This document shows, piece by piece, positions 28,924 to 37,355 of a stretch of DNA of 41,931 bases; positions within the stretch are counted from its first letter, which is position 1; the number at the start of each line of letters is the position of its first letter. The position numbers and the translations under genes are program-made. The notes under the pieces were generated by a model. It ran no database searches, was not told where the DNA came from, and saw only the letters and a list, made by a program, of their open reading frames with translations. Source of the stretch: a virus; the IMG/VR virus record IMGVR_UViG_3300044756_000007, positions 1 through 41,931 of that record; one strand, written 5' to 3'.

Positions 28924-30845
28924 TGGCTTATCGCATTTCTTATTCAGATTACAGCACCACAACGGAAGGTCCACCAGATCCGGAGCGGTGGATCGGGCCG
29001 CCGGGACCAATGGGTCCACCGGGAACTCCCGGAGAGGACGGCGAAGACGGAGCGGTCGGCCCTGTTGGACCCATGGGTCCGTCTGGCGTTGGCGGCAGTA
29101 TGCCGGAGGCGCCAACGGACGGCACGACATACGGCCGGCGCGGCTCGACCGGATCGTGGTCGGGCGTGTTACCGCTGACCGGCGGCATCCTGACGGACGA
29201 TCTCCAGCTACCGACGCTGCACAAACTCGCCGCCGCCGATGGCGACGTGAAGTGGACATTGATCAACAACGGCTTCAACTCAACGCGAACAGACAAGAAC
29301 ATAAGTAGTTTCGCCAACTATCCGGCGTATTTCCAGTATATCAACCAGTGCGCCAATTTCCCTGGACCTTTCAGCGGAAACTATCAGCAATACACCGCGC
29401 TCTACGCGCAAGGCTTCTCCGGTCCCACGGCGACGGGCAACACGGGCGCGCTGGCGCTGCTGATGTCCAGCTACGGCATGTCTCCGTCCTCCAGTTACGA
29501 CATCCCCCTTTCGATCGCCGTGGCCAAATACGGCCAGACATCGACCTGGGGCATCGTCATCGACAACCAGGATTTTACCGGGCGCGTTCCACAGTCGTTC
29601 GCGCAATGGAACGAGTATAACATCGAGGGCAACGGCTACGACATTCCGCCGCACGATCCTGGCTACGGCAAACCAGCGGCGCGGAACCGTATCAATTCGC
29701 TTTACGCCAATAAGCGCATGACGCAATCGCCGTGGGCGGCATCAACAGCCGTGACGGCGAAGGCCACGACGCAGACCGGCGGTGGCCCAGCTTCGGTGAT
29801 CGTCGTCACCGTCGCGACCGTTCAATACTGCTGGTATTGCGTGCAGAGCGGCACGACAGGCGGCACGCAGCCGACATGGGTGGCCCCCGTCGCGTTCGTC
29901 GCCACGATCAACGGCGGCGCCGGAACGATGGCGGTCACGTCGGTCGCCTCCGGCACGCTCGCCACGGGCATGTATGTCATCCTCGGCGGCACCATCGCCA
30001 CCATCCAGATAACGGGTCAGACCAGCGGCCCGGCTGGCGGCGCTGGCAACTACACCGTGGCGGTAACGGGATCGGCCAACATCACGACGGCTGTTGGTTG
30101 CTACGCCGCGCCGCGGGTCAACGATGGGACGGCCATCTGGACCTTCGGGGCGCATTACAATCTGTCGATCTCCACTGGAATATTCTTCGGTGGCACGGGC
30201 GCGGCGATGGATGTTGTCGTCGGTGGCACCGATATCCTCGTCACGGGCGCGTTCGTGGACACGACACAACTGGCGTTCGGGACCGGCGCATCCGCGATCC
30301 GCATCGCGTCCGATCAGTCAATCGACTTCACCGGGGCGTCCACGGTCGCCGCGCGTAACAAGCACTGGATGGGGTTTTCGTCGTTCGTCAGGAATGGCGC
30401 TCTCGTCTACCAGACGCCATCGGGCACGATGTTCGGCGTCTCCGAGCCATACAATCAATTCCCGGGTGGAACGGTCGATCTGGCTCCGGCCACCGTCATC
30501 GCCTACGGCCCCGGCAGCGACCTCTCAGCCGCCAGCACGGGTTTTGACAATCTCGGACTGACGATCGGACGCAACAAATCGACATTTCAGGAGGTCGATT
30601 TCGTAACGGGAGCGATAGGGTGTGCGTTCATCAACACAAACGGTTCCGGTGTGTTGCAGCCCGCCTACGCCGCGATGGGACCGGCGGGCATCACCGCCGC
30701 CAAGGGTATCGGCCTGTGGGGCACGCAGGCGTCGGCGGTGGCGGCGAAGCCGGCCGTGACGGGATCGAAGGGGGCCAACGCGGCCCTGGCAAGTCTTCTG
30801 ACGGTATTGGCCTCCTACGGGATTTTGACGGACAGCAGCACATGA
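28923..30845 (+). CDS. Collagen-like tail fibre
   Basis: 640 residues from ATG 28923 (TGATG). Residues 25-57 are Gly-x-y collagen repeats (GPPGPMGPPGTPGEDGEDG), which should form a triple helix linking the virion anchor to the distal part. Then come a beta-type segment (LPLTGGILTDDLQLPTLHKL), a large domain with YGQTSTWGIVIDNQDFTGRV, and a C-terminal region with AATVIAYGPGSDL. Probably a receptor-binding fibre. Confidence 0.8.
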   Translation: MAYRISYSDYSTTTEGPPDPERWIGPPGPMGPPGTPGEDGEDGAVGPVGPMGPSGVGGSMPEAPTDGTTYGRRGSTGSWSGVLPLTGGILTDDLQLPTLHKLAAADGDVKWTLINNGFNSTRTDKNISSFANYPAYFQYINQCANFPGPFSGNYQQYTALYAQGFSGPTATGNTGALALLMSSYGMSPSSSYDIPLSIAVAKYGQTSTWGIVIDNQDFTGRVPQSFAQWNEYNIEGNGYDIPPHDPGYGKPAARNRINSLYANKRMTQSPWAASTAVTAKATTQTGGGPASVIVVTVATVQYCWYCVQSGTTGGTQPTWVAPVAFVATINGGAGTMAVTSVASGTLATGMYVILGGTIATIQITGQTSGPAGGAGNYTVAVTGSANITTAVGCYAAPRVNDGTAIWTFGAHYNLSISTGIFFGGTGAAMDVVVGGTDILVTGAFVDTTQLAFGTGASAIRIASDQSIDFTGASTVAARNKHWMGFSSFVRNGALVYQTPSGTMFGVSEPYNQFPGGTVDLAPATVIAYGPGSDLSAASTGFDNLGLTIGRNKSTFQEVDFVTGAIGCAFINTNGSGVLQPAYAAMGPAGITAAKGIGLWGTQASAVAAKPAVTGSKGANAALASLLTVLASYGILTDSST

Positions 30846-31021
30846 CACCAACCGACCTGATCGCCGTGACGCTCAACGCCCAGGCGTGGGATACGATCAC
30901 GCGTATCCTGGCGGATGCGCCGTATCGTGTCAGCGCGCCGTTCATCGTTGAGATCCAGAATCAGTGCATCAAACAGCAACAACGGTTTTCGCTGGCGCCG
31001 TCCGAGACGGCGGCGGAATGA
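30842..31021 (+). CDS. 59-residue protein
   Basis: ATG at 30842 overlaps the fibre stop (ATGA). Helical: LIAVTLNAQAWDTITRILAD, APFIVEIQNQCIKQQQRF. The ITRILADAPYRVSAPFI pattern is seen in small phage proteins near tail genes. No membrane segment. Function unknown. Confidence 0.6.
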   Translation: MTPTDLIAVTLNAQAWDTITRILADAPYRVSAPFIVEIQNQCIKQQQRFSLAPSETAAE

Positions 31022-31024
31022 AAC

Positions 31025-31222
31025 GTGAGCGAGAGCGGACGCGCGCCTGGTCTGACCGCGCTACTCAAGCAACTCATCGGCGCGCTGCCGCCTGGAATGC
31101 TGATGCTGGCGCTGTTCAACGTCGTCTTCCTGGGCGCGACGATGTGGATTCTGCAAAGCAACATGGAGGCGCGGAACGCGATGCTGGCCCGTATCCTCGA
31201 TAAGTGCCTGGGGGCGCACTGA
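31025..31222 (+). CDS. Small one-pass membrane protein
   Basis: 65 residues, GTG start. A hydrophobic helix at about residues 22-44 (PPGMLMLALFNVVFLGATMW) is flanked by a basic N-terminal amphipathic stretch and a polar helical tail. This is a plausible holin or spanin-type product, and one of few lysis candidates in the genome, but no endolysin is adjacent. TGATG overlap with the next gene. Confidence 0.65.
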   Translation: MSESGRAPGLTALLKQLIGALPPGMLMLALFNVVFLGATMWILQSNMEARNAMLARILDKCLGAH

Positions 31223-31938
31223 TGACGCAGTTCGCCCTCTCCCTACCGCTCGATCGCGTCTCGCCCATCCGCGTGCCAACGCGCGACCTCGTGTTGGGCG
31301 GCACCGATAGCGTGACGCTCAACGTCTCGATCGTCGATCGCGACAGTCCCGACGCGCTGCCCATCGAACTGAGCGGCGGCCTCGGCGGCCCAACCGTCTC
31401 GATGTTCGTCTGGCCCGACCACCGGGGCGGCTACGGGCCGAACTTTGGCGGCTGGGGCTCTGGCGATGACTACGGTTGGGGCGGGTGGTATGGCGGCGGC
31501 GTGGCGGGGCCTGGGACGGTGCTGTGGGCCGCCACGGGCGTCGTCCTCGATACGACCACCGGTTTGTTCCAGATCCGCGTCCCACCCGGCACGATGGGCT
31601 GCTGGCCGCGCCGGTGCCGCTGGGCGATCTACTTCGATGCCGACCATAGCGGCGAGGCCGAACTGCTGTCCGAGGGGCATCTGCACGTCCGCCCGATGGT
31701 CTCGCGAGGGGGAGCGCCGGTTATCATGTTGACCGATGCCAACCCGGCGGTGCTAACCGATCCGGTGACCGGCGTCATCTACCTCGGCGGCGCGCCGATA
31801 CCATCGTCAGGCTCCGGCGGCTCCGGCGGCCTGCCGATCGCCAGCACGACGACGCTCGGCGGCATCCGGGTCGATGGCGAAATGACCATGACCGATCCGA
31901 CGACGGGTCTGCTGACCACCATCGCAAGACTGGGATGA
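31222..31938 (+). CDS. Virion protein with a Gly/Trp/Tyr-rich loop
   Basis: 238 residues from ATG 31222. A beta-type N-terminal part (GGTDSVTLNVSIVDRDSP) is interrupted by a loop rich in Gly, Trp and Tyr (about 66-95, including GWGSGDDYGWGGWYGGG). The C-terminus ends with STTTLGGIRVDGEMTMTDPT, a short beta motif common at the tips or bases of fibres. Likely a tail or fibre-attachment protein. Confidence 0.6.
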   Translation: MTQFALSLPLDRVSPIRVPTRDLVLGGTDSVTLNVSIVDRDSPDALPIELSGGLGGPTVSMFVWPDHRGGYGPNFGGWGSGDDYGWGGWYGGGVAGPGTVLWAATGVVLDTTTGLFQIRVPPGTMGCWPRRCRWAIYFDADHSGEAELLSEGHLHVRPMVSRGGAPVIMLTDANPAVLTDPVTGVIYLGGAPIPSSGSGGSGGLPIASTTTLGGIRVDGEMTMTDPTTGLLTTIARLG

Positions 31939-31942
31939 TCGC

Positions 31943-32944
31943 ATGAGCATCACGACAGGAACACTCCCCGGCGTCCGCATCGTCGATATGCCGGATCTCG
32001 GGACATTCACGTCGGACAGTTCTCTCGTTGGCGAACGGCTGGGATCGGGCCGGTTCGGCGCCAGCGGTCTCAGCGGCTATTTTCTGTCGCTGAACGCGGG
32101 CGGCAACGTGAAGGGAAAAGTGGATTTCTACGCGACCGACTGGTTCACGCCGCTGTGCGCCGGCCCGCAATATCGCTCGACGCTGTATGTGCTGTCGCCG
32201 GACGGTAAAAACGCGATCACCGGCGCGGCGCAGACGGTGGGAAGCGCGGACTATCCCGACGCCATCGGCATCCAGGGGTTCGGCTTCAACAATCTGCCCG
32301 CGTCGCCCACGACGGCGGCCTGGGCGGGATATTTCGAGGCGCGGCAATATCCAGGCGCGACATCTTACACGCACGGCATCGAGATCGACATCGCGAACGT
32401 CTCCGGCGTCGCCGCGACGGAGTGCAGTCCCTACACGCTCACCTACCCGTTCTCTGTCGGTCTCAGTATGCAAAGCGGCGCGGATGTCGCGCATGACAGC
32501 CCCGCGCTGACCGCCTCTCATGCCTCGATGGCGTTTTACGTCGGCGACAACGGCGCGCGGTTCCAAAACGGGTTGATGTTCAAGTCTACCGCTTTGGTCG
32601 GAACGGACGGCGCGGGCGCTGGCTTCGGCAATGCCATCGGGATGGCGGCGGGGCATAAAATATCGTGGTATTTGCCAACCGGCGGCGGCGAGGGGTCGGC
32701 GATCACGTCAATCCAAACGGCAGGCGCGTCGCTTGATTTGTTTTTCGACAACGACATCGCCTATTTTCGGGACGCCGCTCTGGGAACATTGCAGATCGGA
32801 GCGCGGGCGGGTTCGCCGGCACTCGGTGAAACCGTCCTGTTGCTGCGTGTGCATAATACCGCCGGAACCACGGCGGTGGCCGTGACGCTGGGGCCGCCGG
32901 ATTCGGCCGGCTCCGGGTTCCGCACGTTGCGCGTGCCGAACTAG
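31943..32944 (+). CDS. Tail fibre or spike protein
   Basis: 333 residues, beta-rich, Gly/Ala/Ser-rich. Segments such as SGYFLSLNAGGNVKGKVDFY, AAWAGYFEARQYPGATSYTH, GIEIDIANVS and YVGDNGARFQNGLMFKSTAL resemble the shaft and knob regions of phage fibres and neck-appendage proteins. No enzymatic motif recognised. The stop is followed by a 103-base stretch with a relic. Confidence 0.65.
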   Translation: MSITTGTLPGVRIVDMPDLGTFTSDSSLVGERLGSGRFGASGLSGYFLSLNAGGNVKGKVDFYATDWFTPLCAGPQYRSTLYVLSPDGKNAITGAAQTVGSADYPDAIGIQGFGFNNLPASPTTAAWAGYFEARQYPGATSYTHGIEIDIANVSGVAATECSPYTLTYPFSVGLSMQSGADVAHDSPALTASHASMAFYVGDNGARFQNGLMFKSTALVGTDGAGAGFGNAIGMAAGHKISWYLPTGGGEGSAITSIQTAGASLDLFFDNDIAYFRDAALGTLQIGARAGSPALGETVLLLRVHNTAGTTAVAVTLGPPDSAGSGFRTLRVPN

Positions 32945-32947
32945 AGC

Positions 32948-33015
32948 ATGTCTGACCGCCGGGAAATGATGACACGCTCGATACGCTCAAGGACGCACTC
33001 AAACCGCTTCAATGA
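32948..33015 (+). pseudogene. Relic of a second gp10-like gene start
   Basis: Within the gene-free stretch 32945-33047, ATGTCTGAC (32948-32956) repeats the first three codons of the following gene, and 32968-33015 encodes DDTLDTLKDALKPLQ and a stop. This matches SDTLATLTDALKPKT of the next protein in 10 of 15 positions. The two pieces are out of frame with each other. It looks like a leftover 5' end of a homologue after recombination. Confidence 0.6.
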
Positions 33016-33047
33016 GGTCCCGGCGGCCGTGCTGAGGCTCTTGCTCC

Positions 33048-34562
33048 ATGTCTGACACATTGGCAACCTTAACCGACGCCCTGAAGCCCAAAACCGGGAT
33101 GCGGCGGATTCCGTTTCCGTTCGAGAGTTATGAACACCCTAGTCTGCCGCTGACCGCCAAGCGCCTCATCAACATTATGGCCGAGAGACTGCCCGCCGAC
33201 GCGCGTGTCGCCGCCGCGCTGGTCTCGTCGCCCTCGCTTCAGGCGTGGGACACGGCGGTGGGCGGTTCAGGGCCGATCGGCACTGGCCCGATATTGGCGA
33301 TGAACGACGACATGCCGGGCCGCGTCTACATCGTGTCGGGCACGCATTTCTACCGGCTGTCGTTTCCGCTCGCGGGCGGCGTGACGGTCGAGGATCTTGG
33401 TAGCGTCGGAACCGCCGACAGCGGCACCGGCACATGGAACAGCTTCGTCACCATCGCCGCCGGCCCGACCGCCGCCGTCGTCTGCGTGGCGCCGCGCGCC
33501 TATACCTGCGGGCACGTCATCGGTGACCCGTTGAACCTGATCACTGATCCCGACTTTCCCGGCGCGACCTCGGTCGCTTATGTCGATGGGTATTTCGCGT
33601 TTTCGGCGCCGGGCAACACGTCGCAGTGGTTCATCTCGCGCCTGCTCGATCCGTTGTCTTTCGACGCGCTCGACTTCGTGTTCAGCGACGCCGTGCCGAA
33701 CGTGGTGCGGCGCATCATAAACCATCGCGGCCAGTTGTGGACGCTCGGCGAAGGCGGCTTCGAGGTCTGGTATGACGCCGGGACGAGCGGGCTGGAAACC
33801 ACGCCGGGCACCTCGTTCTTCCCGTTCCGGCGCATGGCGGGCGGCGTGGTGCCGATCGGCACATCATCGGCCATGTCGGTCTGCCGCGCCGATCAGTCGG
33901 TGTTCTGGCTCGGCATCGACGGTTTGGTCTACCGCAGCGACGGCTACACGCCGAAACGAATATCGACGCACGCCATCGAGGCGATCATCGGCACCAACAC
34001 GGTCGGGTTGCACGCTTTTACTCATCCATTTCGGGGTCATTGGTTCTACTGCCTGACGACGTTCGAGGGCCGCACGCTGGTCTACGACATCGCCACCGGC
34101 AACTGGCACGAACGCTCGACCAGCACGGACGGGGTTGGGCCATGGCGGGCGGGCACGGCGGCGGTGGACAACAACTCGATTCACCTGCTCGGCGATCGGA
34201 CCACGGGCGCGCTTTATTATCTGGTGATGGCGCCGACCGATGCCGGGGTCACGATCATCCGCCAGGCGACGCTGCCACCGTTGTGGGCCGATACGCGACG
34301 AGCGTTTTGCTCGCGGGTCGAGGTCGAGATGGAGTCCGGCGGCGCGCAGTCTCCGGGGTTGGTTGAACTCAACTGGTCCGACGATGGCGGGCGGACGTTC
34401 CCCGCGGGGCGAGACATGTCTGCTGGCGTGCCGGGCGATTACCGTCACAGGGTGTTCACGACGCGGTTGGGCTCGTTCAGACAACGGACGTTCAGGATTA
34501 CGACGCATGGACTGACGCGGTTATATTCGCTATCAGCAGATATAACTCAAGGAGCCCATTAA
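33048..34562 (+). CDS. Tail hub / packaged-DNA stabilisation protein (P22 gp10-like)
   Basis: 504 residues (P22 gp10 has 472). Typical features: LTAKRLINIMAERLPADARV, VYIVSGTHFYRLSFPL, TSVAYVDGYFAFSAPGNTSQ, LWTLGEGGFEVWYDAG and a C-terminal ELNWSDDGGRTFPAGRD, consistent with a beta-propeller-like hub that plugs the portal after packaging. Its last codons (ADITQGAH and TAA) are a recoded copy of the sequence now at the end of the HNH gene (35424-35450). They also supply the AAGGAG SD for that HNH gene. Confidence 0.85.
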   Translation: MSDTLATLTDALKPKTGMRRIPFPFESYEHPSLPLTAKRLINIMAERLPADARVAAALVSSPSLQAWDTAVGGSGPIGTGPILAMNDDMPGRVYIVSGTHFYRLSFPLAGGVTVEDLGSVGTADSGTGTWNSFVTIAAGPTAAVVCVAPRAYTCGHVIGDPLNLITDPDFPGATSVAYVDGYFAFSAPGNTSQWFISRLLDPLSFDALDFVFSDAVPNVVRRIINHRGQLWTLGEGGFEVWYDAGTSGLETTPGTSFFPFRRMAGGVVPIGTSSAMSVCRADQSVFWLGIDGLVYRSDGYTPKRISTHAIEAIIGTNTVGLHAFTHPFRGHWFYCLTTFEGRTLVYDIATGNWHERSTSTDGVGPWRAGTAAVDNNSIHLLGDRTTGALYYLVMAPTDAGVTIIRQATLPPLWADTRRAFCSRVEVEMESGGAQSPGLVELNWSDDGGRTFPAGRDMSAGVPGDYRHRVFTTRLGSFRQRTFRITTHGLTRLYSLSADITQGAH

Positions 34563-35450
34563 ATGACCGCGCCTCGGCCGTTGCCCTCACAAGAAAGGCT
34601 AAAGGAACTCTTCGATTACGATCCCATCGTGGGAACACTCACGTGGCGTCGGCGCGACGATATAGACCCAGGCTTTAATGGCAGGTTCGCCGGAAAGAAA
34701 GCGGGTTCCTTGAGTGATCGTTATTGGACTGTTTCGGTTGACTCTCGCCCGATGTCTTATCACCGCGTCATCTGGAAAATGACATATGGAACTGAGCCAC
34801 CTGAAGTGGATCACATAAACGGAAACACATCAGACAATCGTATTGTGAACTTGCGTGCATCGTCTCGGCTTCTAAACGCTAAAAATAAAGCTCCCAATAA
34901 AGGAAAGAAGTTACCTAAAGGCGTGACCTTGGGTAACAACTGCGTGAATTACGAGGCGCGTATTGTCTCTAACGGCGTTAGAGAAGTACTCGGATACTTC
35001 GCTACGCCTGAGGATGCTCATCAAGCCTATCTGGAAGCGGCCGAAGCACGGTTTGGAGAATGGGCAAGGGCCAGCGATCCGCGACGGGAATACAGTCGAA
35101 CCAAAAAGCCACGCGCCCCCGTATCAGAGGAAACGCGAGCGAAGATCAGCGCTACTCTAACGGGTAGTAAGAGAGTTTTCACGGAAGCGCATCGGGCCGC
35201 GCTTAGTGCGGCTGGGAAAGGCCGGAAGCGTGGGCCTATATCCGAAGAACATAGGGCGCATCTGAGCGAGGTAAGGAAGGGAAAGAAGCGACCGCCGTTT
35301 TCCGCCGAGTGGCGGGAAGCTATCGCCGCCGGTATGCGAGGGAAGAAACGCGGGCCTCCATCCGAGGAAACCAGGATGAAACGGCGCGCGTCCATGTTGG
35401 CTTATTTCCAACGCAAGGCCGACGCCGACATCACGCCGGGGGCGCACTGA
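34536..35450 (+). mobile_element. 888-bp HNH insertion at the end of the gp10-like gene
   Basis: The eight-residue tail Ala-Asp-Ile-Thr-x-Gly-Ala-His plus stop appears at 34536-34562 and again at 35424-35450, offset by 888 bp (a multiple of three). All seven identical residues use different codons in the two copies (GCA/GCC, GAT/GAC, ATA/ATC, ACT/ACG, GGA/GGG, GCC/GCG, CAT/CAC). The distal copy keeps the TGATG link to the next gene, so it is the original end. Confidence 0.78.
34563..35450 (+). CDS. HNH endonuclease with AP2-like and NUMOD3 repeats
   Basis: 295 residues, SD AAGGAG eight bases before ATG. An HNH_3 nuclease lies at about 55-105 (YHRVIWKMTYGTEPPEVDHI, NGNTSDNRIVNLRASS). An AP2-like DNA-binding domain follows (GVTLGNNCVNYEARIVS, GYFATPEDAHQAYLEAAEAR). 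Residues 186-275 are five NUMOD3-type units with Ser/Thr-Glu starts at 188, 207, 227, 247 and 267. The final ADITPGAH is not endonuclease-specific but the old end of the gp10-like gene. The lower GC of the body fits recent arrival. Confidence 0.9.
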   Translation: MTAPRPLPSQERLKELFDYDPIVGTLTWRRRDDIDPGFNGRFAGKKAGSLSDRYWTVSVDSRPMSYHRVIWKMTYGTEPPEVDHINGNTSDNRIVNLRASSRLLNAKNKAPNKGKKLPKGVTLGNNCVNYEARIVSNGVREVLGYFATPEDAHQAYLEAAEARFGEWARASDPRREYSRTKKPRAPVSEETRAKISATLTGSKRVFTEAHRAALSAAGKGRKRGPISEEHRAHLSEVRKGKKRPPFSAEWREAIAAGMRGKKRGPPSEETRMKRRASMLAYFQRKADADITPGAH

Positions 35451-35995
35451 TGGCATCGACGCTTCAGGTTGTTCAGCCGCCGTTCTACGACGCGCCGATC
35501 GTCGATTACGCGACGGGGCAGCAGCACTCGCAGGCATGGACGGAGTATCACCAGAACGTCGCCGATCGGCTCGCCGGCCTACAGGCCCGGCGCGGCATCA
35601 CCAACGGCACCGACGCCGCGCCCGGTGAGATCGGCGAGTATCTCAGTTCGGTCAGCGAGACCTTCGTCGGCATGTCAACCGGCACGATCGCCGATATCGC
35701 ATCGCTCCCGCTGCCCCCCGGCGACTGGGACGTGGAGGGCAACGTGGTGTTTGATCCGACCGGCGCGGTGACGTTCATCGCCGCGAGCGTCAACACGGCT
35801 TCGATCACGTTCGGATCGCACTCGACGGCGAACGCCGGAACGCTGGGCACCGCGCAGCAGCACCGAATCGGCACGGGCGGCTCGACACGCATCAACATCG
35901 AAACGCCGGGGACCGCTTACCTCGTGGCGCAGGCGCTGTTCAGCACGGGCGCGATGAATGCGACGGGAAGTATTTGGGCTCGACGTGTCAGATGA
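35450..35995 (+). CDS. Tail-associated structural protein
   Basis: 181 residues from ATG 35450 (TGATG). Starts with VVQPPFYDAPIVDYATGQQH and SQAWTEYHQNVADRLAGLQA, then a beta-type domain (GDWDVEGNVVFDPTGAVTFI) ending NIETPGTAYLVAQALFSTGA and GSIWARRVR. This C-terminal pattern is frequent in fibre or decoration proteins of alphaproteobacterial phages. It was coupled to the gp10-like gene before the HNH insertion. Confidence 0.65.
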   Translation: MASTLQVVQPPFYDAPIVDYATGQQHSQAWTEYHQNVADRLAGLQARRGITNGTDAAPGEIGEYLSSVSETFVGMSTGTIADIASLPLPPGDWDVEGNVVFDPTGAVTFIAASVNTASITFGSHSTANAGTLGTAQQHRIGTGGSTRINIETPGTAYLVAQALFSTGAMNATGSIWARRVR

Positions 35996-36486
35996 GCGGA
36001 CAGGTTAACCGGCTCATGGTCGCGCAGATCGATCCCTCGGCGATCCCGCCGAACAGGCTCGCGCCGCCGCCAGCCGATCCGTATGACTACACGGGCAAAT
36101 ATAACACCGTTCTTTCACCAGCCGAGGAGGCGCAATTCCTGGCGTGGGGACAGCAACAAGCGGCAAACGGAGGGCGCAACCCGGCCACCGATGTCTACGA
36201 CTACGACATGCGCGGCTTTTGGAAGTCGGGCGGCCAGTTCGATGCCGGAAGCGGGCACGCGGGCGATGCGTTCAAGAAGCCGAACCACCCGACATTCTCG
36301 GATCAGTCACGTTATCATGGTGTCGATGGCTACCAGGGCGGCGCGTGGGGCGGCGGCCAGAACGGTCAGCCGTGGACGTTCACGCCGTCGCCGACGAACT
36401 TACAGGTGCATGGTCCCGAGGGGTTGCAACGCTACTTCCAACGGGTCGAGCCTGGAAATCAACTGATCCTGGGCGGCGGACAATGA
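35992..36486 (+). CDS. Conserved podovirus-type structural protein
   Basis: 164 residues from ATG 35992 (ATGA). Contains YDYDMRGFWKSGGQFDAGSG, GDAFKKPNHPTFSDQSRYHG and GGAWGGGQNGQPWTFTPSPT, a motif series seen in unnamed proteins beside ejection protein genes of short-tailed phages. No enzymatic motif. Function unknown. Confidence 0.68.
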   Translation: MSGQVNRLMVAQIDPSAIPPNRLAPPPADPYDYTGKYNTVLSPAEEAQFLAWGQQQAANGGRNPATDVYDYDMRGFWKSGGQFDAGSGHAGDAFKKPNHPTFSDQSRYHGVDGYQGGAWGGGQNGQPWTFTPSPTNLQVHGPEGLQRYFQRVEPGNQLILGGGQ

Positions 36487-37025
36487 GCCGTTTTGTCCAA
36501 CTCGCCAGTGGTATCGACGTGGTTCCGGTCATGCTGGAACTGGCCCGCGCTGACCACCTGTGGGACAAGAACCCGGATCGGCGGCTGTATCCTGGCACAC
36601 CCCACGCGGCCATGAGGGACATCACCGTCAGATACATGCCCGAGGCGGATATCACGAGGGAGGCGCGTAGGGCCGAGCACCGCAACGTGTTCTGGCCCGC
36701 GTGGCACGCTCTGCCGTCACTGCGGCCGATGGTGTTCGCGCTGATGACGCGGGTGCAGGCGGTCGAGTTGGGTTCAATCCTCATCACGAAACTGCCGCCG
36801 GGGAAAGCGATCGAGCCGCATTCGGACGCGGGGAACTGGGCGCCGGAGTATTACAACTGCAAGGCGCACATCACGCTGGCCGGGTCCGCGTTGGTTCGTT
36901 GCGAGGACGATGCGGTTATGTTTGTTGCCGGGACGATCTGGACTTTCGATAATCTTCTGACGCACGCGATTGAGAATGTCGGAGACTGCGACAGGATTGT
37001 TTGCATCGTATCGATGAGGTGTTGA
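36483..37025 (+). CDS. Aspartyl/asparaginyl beta-hydroxylase-like oxygenase
   Basis: 180 residues, ATGA overlap. The double-stranded beta-helix signature is present: GSILITKLPPGKAIEPHSDA (H113, D115 iron ligands), CKAHITLAGSALVRC, then LLTHAIENVGDCDRIVCIVS (H161 third ligand, R171 for 2-oxoglutarate). This should be an Fe(II)/2-oxoglutarate hydroxylase of the Asp/Asn beta-hydroxylase type. A substrate in the virion or host is unknown; the location among tail and ejection genes hints at modification of a structural protein. Confidence 0.8.
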   Translation: MSRFVQLASGIDVVPVMLELARADHLWDKNPDRRLYPGTPHAAMRDITVRYMPEADITREARRAEHRNVFWPAWHALPSLRPMVFALMTRVQAVELGSILITKLPPGKAIEPHSDAGNWAPEYYNCKAHITLAGSALVRCEDDAVMFVAGTIWTFDNLLTHAIENVGDCDRIVCIVSMRC

Positions 37026-37352
37026 GTGATGGACGCCGTGACAACCGTTGCCCAGCCGTCGAAAATGACGATTTACGCGGGAATTTTCTGTAAGGTATGG
37101 ACGATCTCGCGCGCAGGGATGGGCCTCGAACAGCACGCGCACGACTGGCCGCACATCACGATCGTCATCAACGGCTCCGTCCGGGTGACGCGCGGGACCG
37201 ACATTGTTCGCGACTACATCGCGGGCGACACGATAAAAATTCCGGCGTATCAGGACCATGCTTTTGTCACGCTGACCGACGACGTTCAGCTTGCCTGCGT
37301 TCACGCTGTCAACCGAGCCGATCCGGACGTGCTGATCGAGCGGGAGGACTAA
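37026..37352 (+). CDS. Cupin-fold protein
   Basis: 108 residues from GTG 37026 (ATG 37029 equally possible). Cupin motif 1 is approximated by EQHAHDWPHITIVINGSVRV (HxH and a further His), and motif 2 is exact: GDTIKIPAYQDHAF (G-x5-P-x4-H). A small metal-binding beta-barrel directly behind an iron oxygenase suggests a functional pair. Enzyme versus binding protein cannot be decided. Confidence 0.78.
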   Translation: MMDAVTTVAQPSKMTIYAGIFCKVWTISRAGMGLEQHAHDWPHITIVINGSVRVTRGTDIVRDYIAGDTIKIPAYQDHAFVTLTDDVQLACVHAVNRADPDVLIERED

Positions 37353-37355
37353 GCC

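Noticed and set aside
28980-29100. Collagen-like repeat DNA as a CRISPR or satellite array
   Set aside because: The repetition is at the Gly-x-y protein level only; there are no conserved spacers or repeat units in the DNA.
31775-32656. Long open frame antisense to the fibre genes
   Set aside because: Arg-rich, low-information translation typical of an antisense frame; the plus-strand genes there have recognisable structural motifs and overlaps.
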